Positions 1 through 9,619 of a stretch of 64,000 bases of DNA are shown one piece after another. Both the position numbers and the translations under genes were made by a program. The notes beneath the pieces were generated by a model. It searched no databases and was not told the origin of the DNA. It was given only the letters and a program-made list of their open reading frames with translations. Position 1 is the first letter of the stretch; each line of letters opens with the position of its first letter. Origin of the DNA: Bacilli bacterium (lineage in GTDB: Bacteria > Bacillota_I > Bacilli_A > RFN20 > CAG-826); contig JALCDB010000001.1 in assembly GCA_022641095.1 (NCBI GenBank), positions 364,802 through 428,801 on the forward strand, in the 5' to 3' direction.

Positions 1-21
1 GGAAATCGTCTTCGGCTCCAT
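1..21 (-). CDS. 5' end of a CDS running off the window start (next gene after rapZ, possibly yvcK/whiA type)
   Basis: ATG at 21..19 overlaps the rapZ TGA stop (ATGA overlap). Only 7 codons visible; the guess is from rapZ-yvcK-whiA synteny in Firmicutes. Confidence 0.35.
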
Positions 22-890
22 CAGTTCTTGCCATCCTCGCGGTAGCGAGACAGCTCCCGGTGGGTGATCAGGCAGTTGAACCGGCCCTTGAAATGGTCAT
101 AGAGGTGCTGAGCCACGTAAACGGAACGGTGCTGTCCGCCGCTGCACCCGACGGCGATGAAGGCGAAAGCGCGCCCATCCTCGACCGATCCTTTGATGTA
201 CTCGCCGACGAGATCGTAGAGTTTCGTCAAAAACGGCGCCGTCTTCGGATCCTTGTCGATATAGTCGATGACGGGTTGGTCGATGCCCGTGAGTTTCCTA
301 AGCTCAGGGACCCAATAAGGGTTTTTGAGCAGGCGGGCGTCGAGGACGACCTCGCTGTCGCGAGCCAAGCCGTACTTATACCCGAACGAAGAAAAGACCA
401 CCGAAATCGGGGCTTTGCCTTTGCTCTTGCTGAGAAGGTGGGCCGCCAGTTTCCGAAGGTCCTTCTCGGTGAGGTTCGTGGTATCGATGTAGATGTCGAA
501 GGAAGCCCGGCACCGCTCCATGTCCTCCTCATCCTTTTTGATGGCGTCCAAAAGGGTGTATCCCCGCGGCTGAAGCGGATGGATGTGACGAGTCAGACGG
601 AAACGGGAAAGAAGCACTTCCTGCGAGCAATCGAGGCCGATCGCGGTAACGTCCAACGAAGGGCGTTTCTTGGCTTCGGCGATGATGGAAGGGGCCACGG
701 AGATGTTGACGAAGACGGCCGCCTCCCCGTAGGTGATGGGATCGTTTTCGAAAACCGTCAGAAGCGAAGGCAGCATTTTGCTGGGAAGATCCTCGACCAC
801 GTAGTAGCCAAGTTCCTCGCAAACGCTCGCGAGCGTCGTTCTCCCCGCCCCGGAAAGCCCGGACACGATGACGAGATTGACCTTGTTCAC
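21..890 (-). CDS. rapZ: RNase adapter protein RapZ / YvcJ-type nucleotide-binding protein
   Basis: 289 aa; P-loop VSGLSGAGRTTLA and C-terminal AFIAVGCSGGQHRSVYVAQHL typical of RapZ; next to trxB. Confidence 0.95.
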   Translation of the reverse strand: MNKVNLVIVSGLSGAGRTTLASVCEELGYYVVEDLPSKMLPSLLTVFENDPITYGEAAVFVNISVAPSIIAEAKKRPSLDVTAIGLDCSQEVLLSRFRLTRHIHPLQPRGYTLLDAIKKDEEDMERCRASFDIYIDTTNLTEKDLRKLAAHLLSKSKGKAPISVVFSSFGYKYGLARDSEVVLDARLLKNPYWVPELRKLTGIDQPVIDYIDKDPKTAPFLTKLYDLVGEYIKGSVEDGRAFAFIAVGCSGGQHRSVYVAQHLYDHFKGRFNCLITHRELSRYREDGKN

Positions 891-1798
891 GCTTTCGCCT
901 CCCGCAAATACGCGATGATTCCGGCGGAGGCGTTGGCTCCATCGCCGGCGGCGGTGATCGCCTGGCGGAGGCGTTTAGACACGATGTCACCAGCGGCGAA
1001 AAGGCCCGGAACGGCCGACATAAGCGAGGAGTCGACGGGAACGAATCCGTTCTTGAGGGCCAGGTTAAGGGGAGAAAGAAAAGACGAGGCGCTCTTTTCG
1101 CCAAGAAGCGGGAAAACGGCGGAGACCGCCGCCTCCTTTTCGTTTCCCCTCGTTTCGTAGACGAGCGACTCGACATGGCCTGCGCCCTTGATTTCCAAGG
1201 CCTTGGCCTCGTAGACGATCTCAACGTTCGGTCGGCTTAGCAAGGTGGCGACGCTCCCCGGATCGCCCATCAGTTCTTTTCGTGGGGTGAGATAGAGCAA
1301 GCGGTTCGCGAGGGGGGAAAGATAAAGGGCCTCGGCAAGAGAGCGCTCCCCTTCGCCGATGAGGGCCACGTCCTTCTTGCGGTAAAGGGGCCCATCGCAG
1401 GTCGCGCAGTAACTGACGCCCCGCGCCAAGAGGGCTTTCTCGCCCTTAATCGAAGGAACGTTCGATAGCCCCGTCGCGACAAGGACCGCTTTGACGAGGT
1501 GGCTTTCCTCGTCCGTGTCCACCAAAAAGCCACCCTCGGCCTTGGAAACGCTCTTGACGGAAGCGGAGGTCACCTCGACGCCGCTATCAACGGCGCTCTT
1601 GACGATGGCCTGCGCCAAAACGAAACCCGGGACTTTCTCAAAGCCCGGATAATTGGCGATTTCGTTAACGGTGAGAAGCTTGCCTCCGGGGGCGCCTTTC
1701 TCGAGCAGAACAAAATCCTTGGAGGCCCGCTTCAGGTAAAGGGCGGCCGTCAGTCCGGCGCATCCCGCGCCGATTATGGCGATATCATGTCTTTGCAT
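887..1798 (-). CDS. trxB: Thioredoxin-disulfide reductase
   Basis: 303 aa; N-terminal GAGCAGLTAALYLKRA FAD motif and redox-active CATC (GVSYCATCDGPLYR). Confidence 0.93.
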   Translation of the reverse strand: MQRHDIAIIGAGCAGLTAALYLKRASKDFVLLEKGAPGGKLLTVNEIANYPGFEKVPGFVLAQAIVKSAVDSGVEVTSASVKSVSKAEGGFLVDTDEESHLVKAVLVATGLSNVPSIKGEKALLARGVSYCATCDGPLYRKKDVALIGEGERSLAEALYLSPLANRLLYLTPRKELMGDPGSVATLLSRPNVEIVYEAKALEIKGAGHVESLVYETRGNEKEAAVSAVFPLLGEKSASSFLSPLNLALKNGFVPVDSSLMSAVPGLFAAGDIVSKRLRQAITAAGDGANASAGIIAYLREAKA

Positions 1799-1870
1799 CT
1801 ATTCAATGATAACGCTCCCAAACCCGGGCGCGTAGCATTATGCGTGGCAACAACGCTTTTCGGCGTGTTT

Positions 1871-3706
1871 TCAGCCTTCGGAAGGAATTTCGGCCACCGA
1901 AGTTTTCTTCTTGAGGCGATGGTCGAGATAGGGAATGAAGAGGAAGCCGACGGCGAGGACCGTCAAAACGATTGTAAGCAAGAAACCGGCCCCGTAGTTG
2001 TAGCTGACGGTGACGCCGGTGAGGCTTCCAAAATCGCCCGTTCCGTCCTTTAGGCCCAAGAAGGCTTTTGAAAACACGAAGAGAATAACCCCCGCCCCGC
2101 CAAGGCCGGCGGATATGAGATAGTTACGATAATCGGGCGCTTCAGGATTTTTGCGGGCTTGAAGAAAGGAATAAACGGCATAGGCCAAGGCGGCGGCCAC
2201 GAAAAAGTAAGCGACTATAAGGCCGGCGTTGGCCCTCCATCCGTTTCCGCCGAATATGAGGTTCATGCCCATATAGTTTTGCGATTCGCTTTCGGTGATG
2301 ACGCCCAGCGAAATCCGATAGCCGGTGCCTTTGATGCCGGTTAGAAACGGGGTGAAGAGAGCCGTCGCAAGGCAGCTGGCCGCCGCCACGAAGAAAGGAG
2401 CGGATCCCGATCCCGCAACCCTCTTCTCCTTAAAATCGAGAAGATGGTTGAAGACGACGAAGCCGGCGCCCAAGATGACATAGACGAGGCTCGACCAAAT
2501 GGACCACTCGTTGTCGGCGCCCATGTTGTAAGCCGAATCGCGGAACGGCTCCAAAATCATGCGGACGATGCCATACCACATGAAATAGCAACCAGCCAAA
2601 TCGCCTTTGGCGAGATGCCTTTTGAAAGTCTTGCCAATCCCCCAAGCGATAAGGAAATAGCCCGCCAGGTTGATGGTTCCCTCAATGAGGAAAAGAGGCA
2701 CGTGAATCTGCCCGTCGGGCAAACCCATCTGCATGTTTTTTTGAATGAATAAAGGCAACCATCCCCAACCGTCGGCGACGTTTACGACTCCCCCGTAGAC
2801 CTCTTGGTTGAGGAAATTCCCCCACCGCCCGATGCATTGGGCGAGCAAAATCGTCGGGACGATGACGTCCATAGCCCAACGGATGTTGACGTATTTTCGG
2901 CGCAGCATCATGAAGATAACCCCACCGACGACTCCGCCGAGAGCCCCGCCCATGATGGTGAGTCCACCGTTCCAAATGGCGAAAATCGAGGCTGGATTCT
3001 TGTCGAATCCATCGCGCGTCCAATTGCCGATCACATACCAAACGCGAGCCCCGAGAACCCCGCAAAGGAAAGCGAAGATGGCCACGTTGTCGAGAATGCC
3101 GTGCTTATGGAATTCCTTGTAAAAGCGATGGTCGCCCACCCAATAGCAAACCAAGACGCCGAAGAGCATCGTGAAGGCATAGAAAGCGACATGGAAATCG
3201 CCGCCGCTATAACCGCCACGAACCCACGCGAACCCTCTGGATGAGATGGTGAAGCCGCTCACGAGGGGGTAAGTGATGTAAGGCGCGCAGCCTTGGGTCC
3301 ACAGCAGGAAAAAGACAAAGACGAGCGGAATGCCGACAAACATCATGACACGGCATAGTTTCCGCTGCCGCGGCTCCATCTTGGGCTTGTAGTAATAAAG
3401 GTAGAAACTAAGCCAAAGGACGACGTTCGATAAGGCAAGAAAAAAAGCGCCGATACAAGCCATGCTGGCATAAAGCGGGTACGAATAGTCGGCGTTCGTT
3501 TCCCATGAGGGGTTGAAAAGATTGATCGATACCTGCGTCAAAAGGGCGCCGATGGAAATGGCGGCCGCGCAAACGGCGAAAACGGCTTTATCGCGCCTAA
3601 GAAGGGACGAGCGCGCCGATTTGGCGAACTTCTTTTGCGTGCGGATGAGGTAGACGGTTCCACCAAGAAGGAGAACCAAACCGATGACGAGAGCGGCGAT
3701 AGCCAT
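1871..3706 (-). CDS. lgt: Prolipoprotein diacylglyceryl transferase with extra N- and C-terminal membrane regions
   Basis: 611 aa; central Lgt signature GRWGNFLNQEVYGG and GARVWYVIGNW; long hydrophobic extensions on both sides. Confidence 0.88.
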   Translation of the reverse strand: MAIAALVIGLVLLLGGTVYLIRTQKKFAKSARSSLLRRDKAVFAVCAAAISIGALLTQVSINLFNPSWETNADYSYPLYASMACIGAFFLALSNVVLWLSFYLYYYKPKMEPRQRKLCRVMMFVGIPLVFVFFLLWTQGCAPYITYPLVSGFTISSRGFAWVRGGYSGGDFHVAFYAFTMLFGVLVCYWVGDHRFYKEFHKHGILDNVAIFAFLCGVLGARVWYVIGNWTRDGFDKNPASIFAIWNGGLTIMGGALGGVVGGVIFMMLRRKYVNIRWAMDVIVPTILLAQCIGRWGNFLNQEVYGGVVNVADGWGWLPLFIQKNMQMGLPDGQIHVPLFLIEGTINLAGYFLIAWGIGKTFKRHLAKGDLAGCYFMWYGIVRMILEPFRDSAYNMGADNEWSIWSSLVYVILGAGFVVFNHLLDFKEKRVAGSGSAPFFVAAASCLATALFTPFLTGIKGTGYRISLGVITESESQNYMGMNLIFGGNGWRANAGLIVAYFFVAAALAYAVYSFLQARKNPEAPDYRNYLISAGLGGAGVILFVFSKAFLGLKDGTGDFGSLTGVTVSYNYGAGFLLTIVLTVLAVGFLFIPYLDHRLKKKTSVAEIPSEG

Positions 3707-3726
3707 AGTGATATCTTAACGGACTT

Positions 3727-6594
3727 TCATCCGATTTGCCCCTTTTCTTTTTCTCGGGCGAGGATTTCCTTCAAATAGCGGCCTGTATAGGACTTCTCGC
3801 ACTCCGCCACCCGTTCCGGGGTCCCTTCCACCACCAACGAGCCGCCACGATAGCCTCCTTCGGGCCCCAGGTCGATGATGGTATCGGCCACTTTGATGAC
3901 ATCCAGGTTGTGCTCGATCACGATCACGGTGTCCCCGTGGCTGACGAGCGATTGCAAAACGGAAACGAGGCGCTTGACGTCGTCGGTATGAAGACCTGTA
4001 GTGGGCTCGTCAAGGACATAGACGGTCTTCCCCGTCGGACGACGCTGAAGCTGACTCGCCAGTTTGACGCGTTGGGACTCGCCCCCGGAAAGGGTGGTCG
4101 CGGCCTGACCGAGCTTGATGTAACCCAAACCAACGTCATAGAGCGTTTTGATTCGGTGGAGAATCTGCGGCCGGTTCTCAAAGAAATGCAGGGCTTCCTC
4201 GACGCGCATCTCCAAAACGTCGTGGATGTTCTTGCCTTTATACGTGCAAGCCAGGGTCTCCTCGTTGTAGCGCATGCCATCGCATTCATCGCATTTGACG
4301 TAAACGTCCGGCAGGAAGTTCATCGGGATCCAAACGACGCCGGCCCCTTGGCATTTCTCGCAACGGCCGCCAGGCACATTGAAACTGAAACGACCTTTGT
4401 CGAAGCCGCGGGCCCGGGCCCCCTCGGTCTCGGCGAAAAGGGCGCGGATGTCATCGAACAGTTTGGTGTAGGTCGCCGGGTTGCTGCGCGGAGTGCGGCC
4501 TATAGGTTCCTGATCGATGTCGACGACTTTGTCGATGTTCTGCAATCCTTCGATGGATTTATAGGCCCCAGGGAAGGTTTCCTCGCCCGTCATTCTCTTT
4601 TTGATGGCTTTGACGAGCGTCTCGTTGATAAGCGAGCTTTTGCCGCTTCCGGAAACGCCGGTCACGACGATGAATTCGCCCAAAGGGAATTTCACCGTAA
4701 TGTTCTTGAGGTTATGGCAACTGGCGCCTTTGATGACGATGCTCTTGCCGTTGCCCCTTCTCCGTTTGGGGGGGATGGGGATGAACTTGCGGCCCGAAAG
4801 GTAATCGCCGGTGATGCTGTCGCCGGCGTTCTCGATGTCTTTGACGGACCCGGCGGCCACCACTTCGCCCCCATGAACCCCGGCCCCCGGCCCGATGTCG
4901 ACCAAATAATCGGCGGCGCGCATCGTCTCTTCGTCATGCTCGACGACGATCAAAGTGTTTCCCAAATCGCGCATCTCTTTGAGGGTGGCGATAAGTTTTT
5001 GGTTATCGCGTTCATGGAGGCCGATCGAGGGCTCGTCGAGGACGTAAAGAACCCCGGAAAGCCGGCTTCCGATCTGAGTGGCGAGGCGGATGCGTTGGGC
5101 CTCCCCGCCCGAAAGGGTCATGGCCAAGCGGTCGAGAGTCAGGTAATCGAGGCCGACGTCGACGAGGAACTTCGCCCGGTTACGAATCTCTTTGAGGACC
5201 ATCGAGGCGATTTTCGTCTGATTCGGGGTCAACGTCTCCCCAATCCCGTCAAGGTAAACCAACAGCTTGTCGATCGACAGTTGCGTGACCTCGTAAATGC
5301 TTAGGCCGTTCACCTTCACGGAAAGGGCCTGCTCGTTAAGCCGCGCGCCATGGCAGGTTTCGCAAACGTCGTCGCGCATGAAGGACTCGTAATACGGCAG
5401 CATCCATTTGCTCGTGGTCCCGTTATAAAGCCGCTCGATTTTCGTCTTCACGCCTTCGATCGGCCCTTTGTGATGGGTTTGGTTGCCGCTTGAGGAAGTC
5501 AGAACGTGGTTTATGTCTTCCTTGGAGCCGAAAAGGATAATATCCCGCTGCTTCTCGCTCAGATCCTGCCACGGCACGTCGTAAGGAATATGGTAATGGT
5601 CCATGAGGACGCAGAATTCCTGCCATTCGAGATTGGCGGTCCCGACGACGTTCTTGTAGAAACGGATCGCCCCTTGGTTGATCGTCTTGGTCGGGTCGGG
5701 GACCAAAAGGTCCACCGCCACCGATCGATCGATCCCAAGGCCTTTGCAAGTCGGGCAATAGCCTAATGGGGCATTGAAAGAAAAAAGACGAGGTTCGAGC
5801 TTAGGGATGGAAAAGCCGCAAATCGGGCACGAATGGTTGCTGGAGAGGAGTTTCTCGCCTTCGTCGGAAACGATCGTGAGTTCCCCGTGCCCCCAGTCCA
5901 GCGCGAGGTCGACGTCTTCCGCCACGCGGCTGCGCAAACCATCTTTCATGACGAGGCGATCGATGACGATGTCGATGTCGTGACGACCGTTTTTCTCAAG
6001 CTCGGGAGCCTCTTCCATAAGGCAAGTGGTCCCATCGACGCGAAGGCGCGCGAAACCCTGCGCCTTCAGTTTGGCCAAAGTGCTCTTGTGGGTGCCTTTC
6101 TCATGCTTGACGACCGGGGCGAGGATTTGAATCCGCGACCCTTCTTTGTATTTAAGAATCGTATCGGTCATCTCGGCCGGCGTCGTGGCGACGATGGGGA
6201 TGTGGTGATGCGGGCAATAAGGGACGCCGACGCGGGCGAAAAGAAGGCGGAGGAAATCGTAGATCTCCGTCACCGTCGCCACGGTCGAGCGCGGGTTGTG
6301 CGAAGTGGTCTTCTGATCGATCGAAATGGCGGGCGAGAGCCCCTCGATGCTGTCGACGTCGGGTTTGTCGACTCCGCCGAGGAACTGGCGGGCATACGGG
6401 GAAAGCGATTCGACGTAGCGACGCTGCCCTTCGGCGTAGATGGTGTCGAAAGCCAAAGTGGATTTGCCGCTTCCGGAAAGACCGGTGAAAACGGTCAGGG
6501 TATCCTTGGGGATCGCAACGTCAAGGTTCTTGAGGTTGTTCTCCCGCGCCCCCTTGACGATGATGTAATGTTTGCTGTCGATCGTTTTATCCAT
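3727..6594 (-). CDS. uvrA: Excinuclease ABC subunit A
   Basis: 955 aa; two ABC signatures (LSGGEAQRIRLATQIGS, LSGGESQRVKLASQLQ) and Cys4 zinc motifs. Confidence 0.98.
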   Translation of the reverse strand: MDKTIDSKHYIIVKGARENNLKNLDVAIPKDTLTVFTGLSGSGKSTLAFDTIYAEGQRRYVESLSPYARQFLGGVDKPDVDSIEGLSPAISIDQKTTSHNPRSTVATVTEIYDFLRLLFARVGVPYCPHHHIPIVATTPAEMTDTILKYKEGSRIQILAPVVKHEKGTHKSTLAKLKAQGFARLRVDGTTCLMEEAPELEKNGRHDIDIVIDRLVMKDGLRSRVAEDVDLALDWGHGELTIVSDEGEKLLSSNHSCPICGFSIPKLEPRLFSFNAPLGYCPTCKGLGIDRSVAVDLLVPDPTKTINQGAIRFYKNVVGTANLEWQEFCVLMDHYHIPYDVPWQDLSEKQRDIILFGSKEDINHVLTSSSGNQTHHKGPIEGVKTKIERLYNGTTSKWMLPYYESFMRDDVCETCHGARLNEQALSVKVNGLSIYEVTQLSIDKLLVYLDGIGETLTPNQTKIASMVLKEIRNRAKFLVDVGLDYLTLDRLAMTLSGGEAQRIRLATQIGSRLSGVLYVLDEPSIGLHERDNQKLIATLKEMRDLGNTLIVVEHDEETMRAADYLVDIGPGAGVHGGEVVAAGSVKDIENAGDSITGDYLSGRKFIPIPPKRRRGNGKSIVIKGASCHNLKNITVKFPLGEFIVVTGVSGSGKSSLINETLVKAIKKRMTGEETFPGAYKSIEGLQNIDKVVDIDQEPIGRTPRSNPATYTKLFDDIRALFAETEGARARGFDKGRFSFNVPGGRCEKCQGAGVVWIPMNFLPDVYVKCDECDGMRYNEETLACTYKGKNIHDVLEMRVEEALHFFENRPQILHRIKTLYDVGLGYIKLGQAATTLSGGESQRVKLASQLQRRPTGKTVYVLDEPTTGLHTDDVKRLVSVLQSLVSHGDTVIVIEHNLDVIKVADTIIDLGPEGGYRGGSLVVEGTPERVAECEKSYTGRYLKEILAREKEKGQIG

Positions 6595-6885
6595 AATGCG
6601 GGTTTATTATACCTGCCTGCGTATGCGCAAGCACGGGAAATGTCTTGCGATAAAATAAAGAAAACCGATTGTGGGTTTTACGTCGTAAACGGAACATAGT
6701 GCACGCGAGGCAGATTAAAAAAAACACTGGTTTCTTTTCGTTTTTAAAAGACAAGAAAAGCAAACATCGGATACGAAAAAGCAATAGGGCTATGTCTTTT
6801 TGCGCCTTTGCCCAAAGAAACGAGCCGAAACCAAAGCCGCTTTCTTTGTGGCAAAGGCTTAGCATTTGAGTATAATTACTTTCGC

Positions 6886-6962
6886 CGGGACGTAGCACAG
6901 CTTGGTAGTGCACTACCTTGGGGTGGTAGGGGTCATGGGTTCGAATCCCACCGTTCCGACCA
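6886..6962 (+). tRNA. tRNA-Pro (anticodon GGG)
   Basis: Cloverleaf: acceptor CGGGACG/CGTTCCG, anticodon stem CTACC/GGTAG with loop TTGGGGT, T-arm GGGTTCGAATCCC, encoded CCA. Confidence 0.93.
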
Positions 6963-6972
6963 TTAAAAAATT

Positions 6973-6997
6973 AAGCGCTGTTTATCGGCGCTTTTTT
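6973..6997 (+). terminator. Rho-independent terminator after tRNA-Pro
   Basis: AAGCGC-N9-GCGCTT followed by a T-run. Confidence 0.75.
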
Positions 6998-7452
6998 GTA
7001 TTGTAAAACACCAGCCACTGATAGAGGCACTTCATGACAATAGTTTGCGAACGAAAAACTTCATCGGCAAAAATTCTGAGTTCAGTGCCAACCAATTCCA
7101 TCGAAATCACGCTTCCGTTCAATACTCAGCAAAAAAGGACAAGAAAGAATCAACCACCAGGTGTTGATGTCCGTAAGCGCTCCGATTTTCTTTAGACTTC
7201 AAGAATAAAAAGATTTCCAAAGTCAAAGCGGCCATGGTTGGACGCCTGCTACTGGATGCCCATTTCGTTTCTAATATTTTCCGAGGCGACTTTAAGCGTT
7301 AAAAAGTTAGATGTTTCTTAATTTTTTGTGGACAAAAATCGCTACATTGGCAAACGCGAAAAGAACCATTGAGGGATTCCCACTCTCGGCATTCGCCTTG
7401 CACGAGGGTCCGAAATCGGATTTTCTTCCGTTTCTATAAAGAAAATGTGGAT

Positions 7453-8685
7453 TCACAAAATGGAGAACGGCAAAAGCGACCATCCGCCGCTAGAGGCGAT
7501 GAATTTATCATCACGGGAGCAAAGGATAAGGCGGGCTGTCTCGCTAAGGGAAAACTTCGTAAGCGGATCGCTGGAAGGGATTTTCGGATTAGCCGAGTTT
7601 TTGATTTCAAGGGGAAACAGCCTCTCGTTATCCGCGAAGAGGAGATCGAATTCCTTTTGGTCAAAATCGCGGTAGTAGAAAAGACAATCAAGGCGGGTAT
7701 GGGTATTATGGTGGCTCTTCACTATTTCGCTCACAACGTAGTTCTCGAGATAATGGCCACTCATCGCGCCAATCTCCAGTTGCTCCGCGCTCAGCCAACG
7801 GGAAAGATAGGCCGCTAAACCCGTGTCCATGAAATAGAGTTTTGGCGCTTTCACCAAACGTCTCGAAACGACATTGGAATAGGGCTTCAAGAAATAAAGG
7901 ATGCCCGTGTTCTCTAGGATCGAAAGCCATGAAACGATTGTTTTGACATTCACCCCCAAGGCCGTCGAGGCGTTCGCCACGACAAATTGCTGGCCCACAA
8001 ATCCAGCGCAATAGGCGATGAAATCATTAAAGGGGACCGCGCTTTTCTCTGCAATCAGACCTGAAACGTCTTTTTTGATGTAGGTGTCGATATAAGATGC
8101 GTAAAAATCATCTGGGTTTTTCTCTGGATGGTCGTAGAGTTCAGGGTAACCGCCCCTAAATATTTTTTGGTAGAGTTCGTGGGGTCCTAACGCCGGTCCG
8201 TTCCGCTTTGTCACGTCTTTGAAGAGCGGATCGAAGACCTCTTCGTCCCGGCCCTCGATTTCTTCTTTGGAAAGCGTGCTCATTTCCAAAAACGCCACCC
8301 TTCCGGCCATGGATTCCTGCGTCCTTTTCAATAGTTCGGTTTTGTTGGATCCCGAGAGCCAAAACAAACCATAAACGCTCTCGCCTTTGGCTTTTCGCTC
8401 TTCGATGATATGCAAAATTTCCGGAAAGAGGGCTGGCGCGTTCTGCGCCTCGTCAATGAAAAGAGGCAATCCATGATTCAATAAATAACCGCGAGGGTCT
8501 TCTTCGGCCAAGGACGTTTCGCTCAGAGTGTCAACGCTGGCCTCGTGGAAGCCTTTGGGGAGAATGTGTCGCAGCATTGTGCTCTTCCCGCATTGTCGGA
8601 CGCCGATGACGCAAACGACTGGGAACTCTTCGCTTAAGCGAACCACTATTTTTTCAAGTTTACGGGTAATATACATATCGTTCAT
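7453..8685 (-). CDS. ATP-binding protein, AAA_14/DUF4143 family
   Basis: 410 aa; Walker A GVRQCGKSTM, Walker B LPLFIDEAQ, and DUF4143-like C-terminal part (GVNVKTIVSWLSILENTGILYFLKPY). Confidence 0.85.
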   Translation of the reverse strand: MNDMYITRKLEKIVVRLSEEFPVVCVIGVRQCGKSTMLRHILPKGFHEASVDTLSETSLAEEDPRGYLLNHGLPLFIDEAQNAPALFPEILHIIEERKAKGESVYGLFWLSGSNKTELLKRTQESMAGRVAFLEMSTLSKEEIEGRDEEVFDPLFKDVTKRNGPALGPHELYQKIFRGGYPELYDHPEKNPDDFYASYIDTYIKKDVSGLIAEKSAVPFNDFIAYCAGFVGQQFVVANASTALGVNVKTIVSWLSILENTGILYFLKPYSNVVSRRLVKAPKLYFMDTGLAAYLSRWLSAEQLEIGAMSGHYLENYVVSEIVKSHHNTHTRLDCLFYYRDFDQKEFDLLFADNERLFPLEIKNSANPKIPSSDPLTKFSLSETARLILCSRDDKFIASSGGWSLLPFSIL

Positions 8686-9062
8686 TTATCCATTGCGATA
8701 CCATTTTACACGCTTATTTAAAAACATCAAGAAACGCCTGCACTTGGGTAATATTTCGCAAATGCGAACGACGGGAGAAAAGAGAAATCCCGATGTTTCG
8801 TCGCTAACATAAAAGAAGAGAGTTCAACCGAAAATAAAGAAGCACAACAACGGACGAAGGCAGTCTCAGTTCTGTTTGGCGTAACCTTCCCATAAGAAAA
8901 ACCTTCCGTTTTTTTCAATGACAACGTAAAAATTCGCAAAAGCGCTCACCACTAGCGTTCTTATAAACCCTTCTAAAGACATCGAAAGCCGATTTCAAAA
9001 CTTACATTATCAAAAATGACAAAACAAGTTTTACCATTGCTCGCCCATTAGAAAATAAAGCA

Positions 9063-9506
9063 CTATTTTTTAGTGCCTGAAAAAATTGCTTCTTCAAAGA
9101 CTTTGTGGCGGTAATCTCTGGAAGCGACATCTCCCCCTATTGCTCTCGCCGCGTCACGTTTGTCATATTCCTTAAGAGCTTTCTGTCTCGCTGTTTTAGC
9201 TGAGATCTGCCAAGGCTCCGACAGTAGAAACATAGAAGATACATAATAAAGAATCCCACCACTCCCCTTTTCGCCTAGACTCATTTCGAACATGTAGGCC
9301 TGACTTACAGGCTGCCCCTTTTTCGCACTCACCATCGGAATAAATGTTTTTGATATGAGAGGCGAGTTCTGGAGCGATGTCTGATAGAAATCCGCCAAAG
9401 CGGCCCGCGTCATCCAAACGTTATCTCCGCTCAAAAGCACTTCAACTTTATCGCTTTTTTTGGTAATTCGTAAATAAGCATCTTGCCTTACTCGTCCGTC
9501 ATCCAT
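9063..9506 (-). pseudogene. RhuM-family remnant: N-terminal DNA-binding part joined to C-terminal tail after internal loss and frameshift
   Basis: VEVLLSGDNVWMTRAALADFYQTS resembles the RhuM N-terminus; continuation SHIKNIYSDGECEKGAACKSGLHVRNE lies in another frame (ORF 9196..9417); tail ISAKTARQKALKEYDK resembles the RhuM C-terminus. Confidence 0.65.
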
Positions 9507-9619
9507 GTCATTTTCTTTCTGAAAACAGTTACCATGCCTGGCATGATTCGCAGTTCTTTTTTAGGGATGGCGCAGTCCATCGTCGAGTATGGACTGTTTT
9601 GCCCCTGATTGACCTTTGC

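Noticed and set aside
3736-5304. 522-aa plus-strand ORF opposite uvrA
   Set aside because: Antisense artefact of GC-rich codon usage; uvrA on the minus strand is unambiguous.
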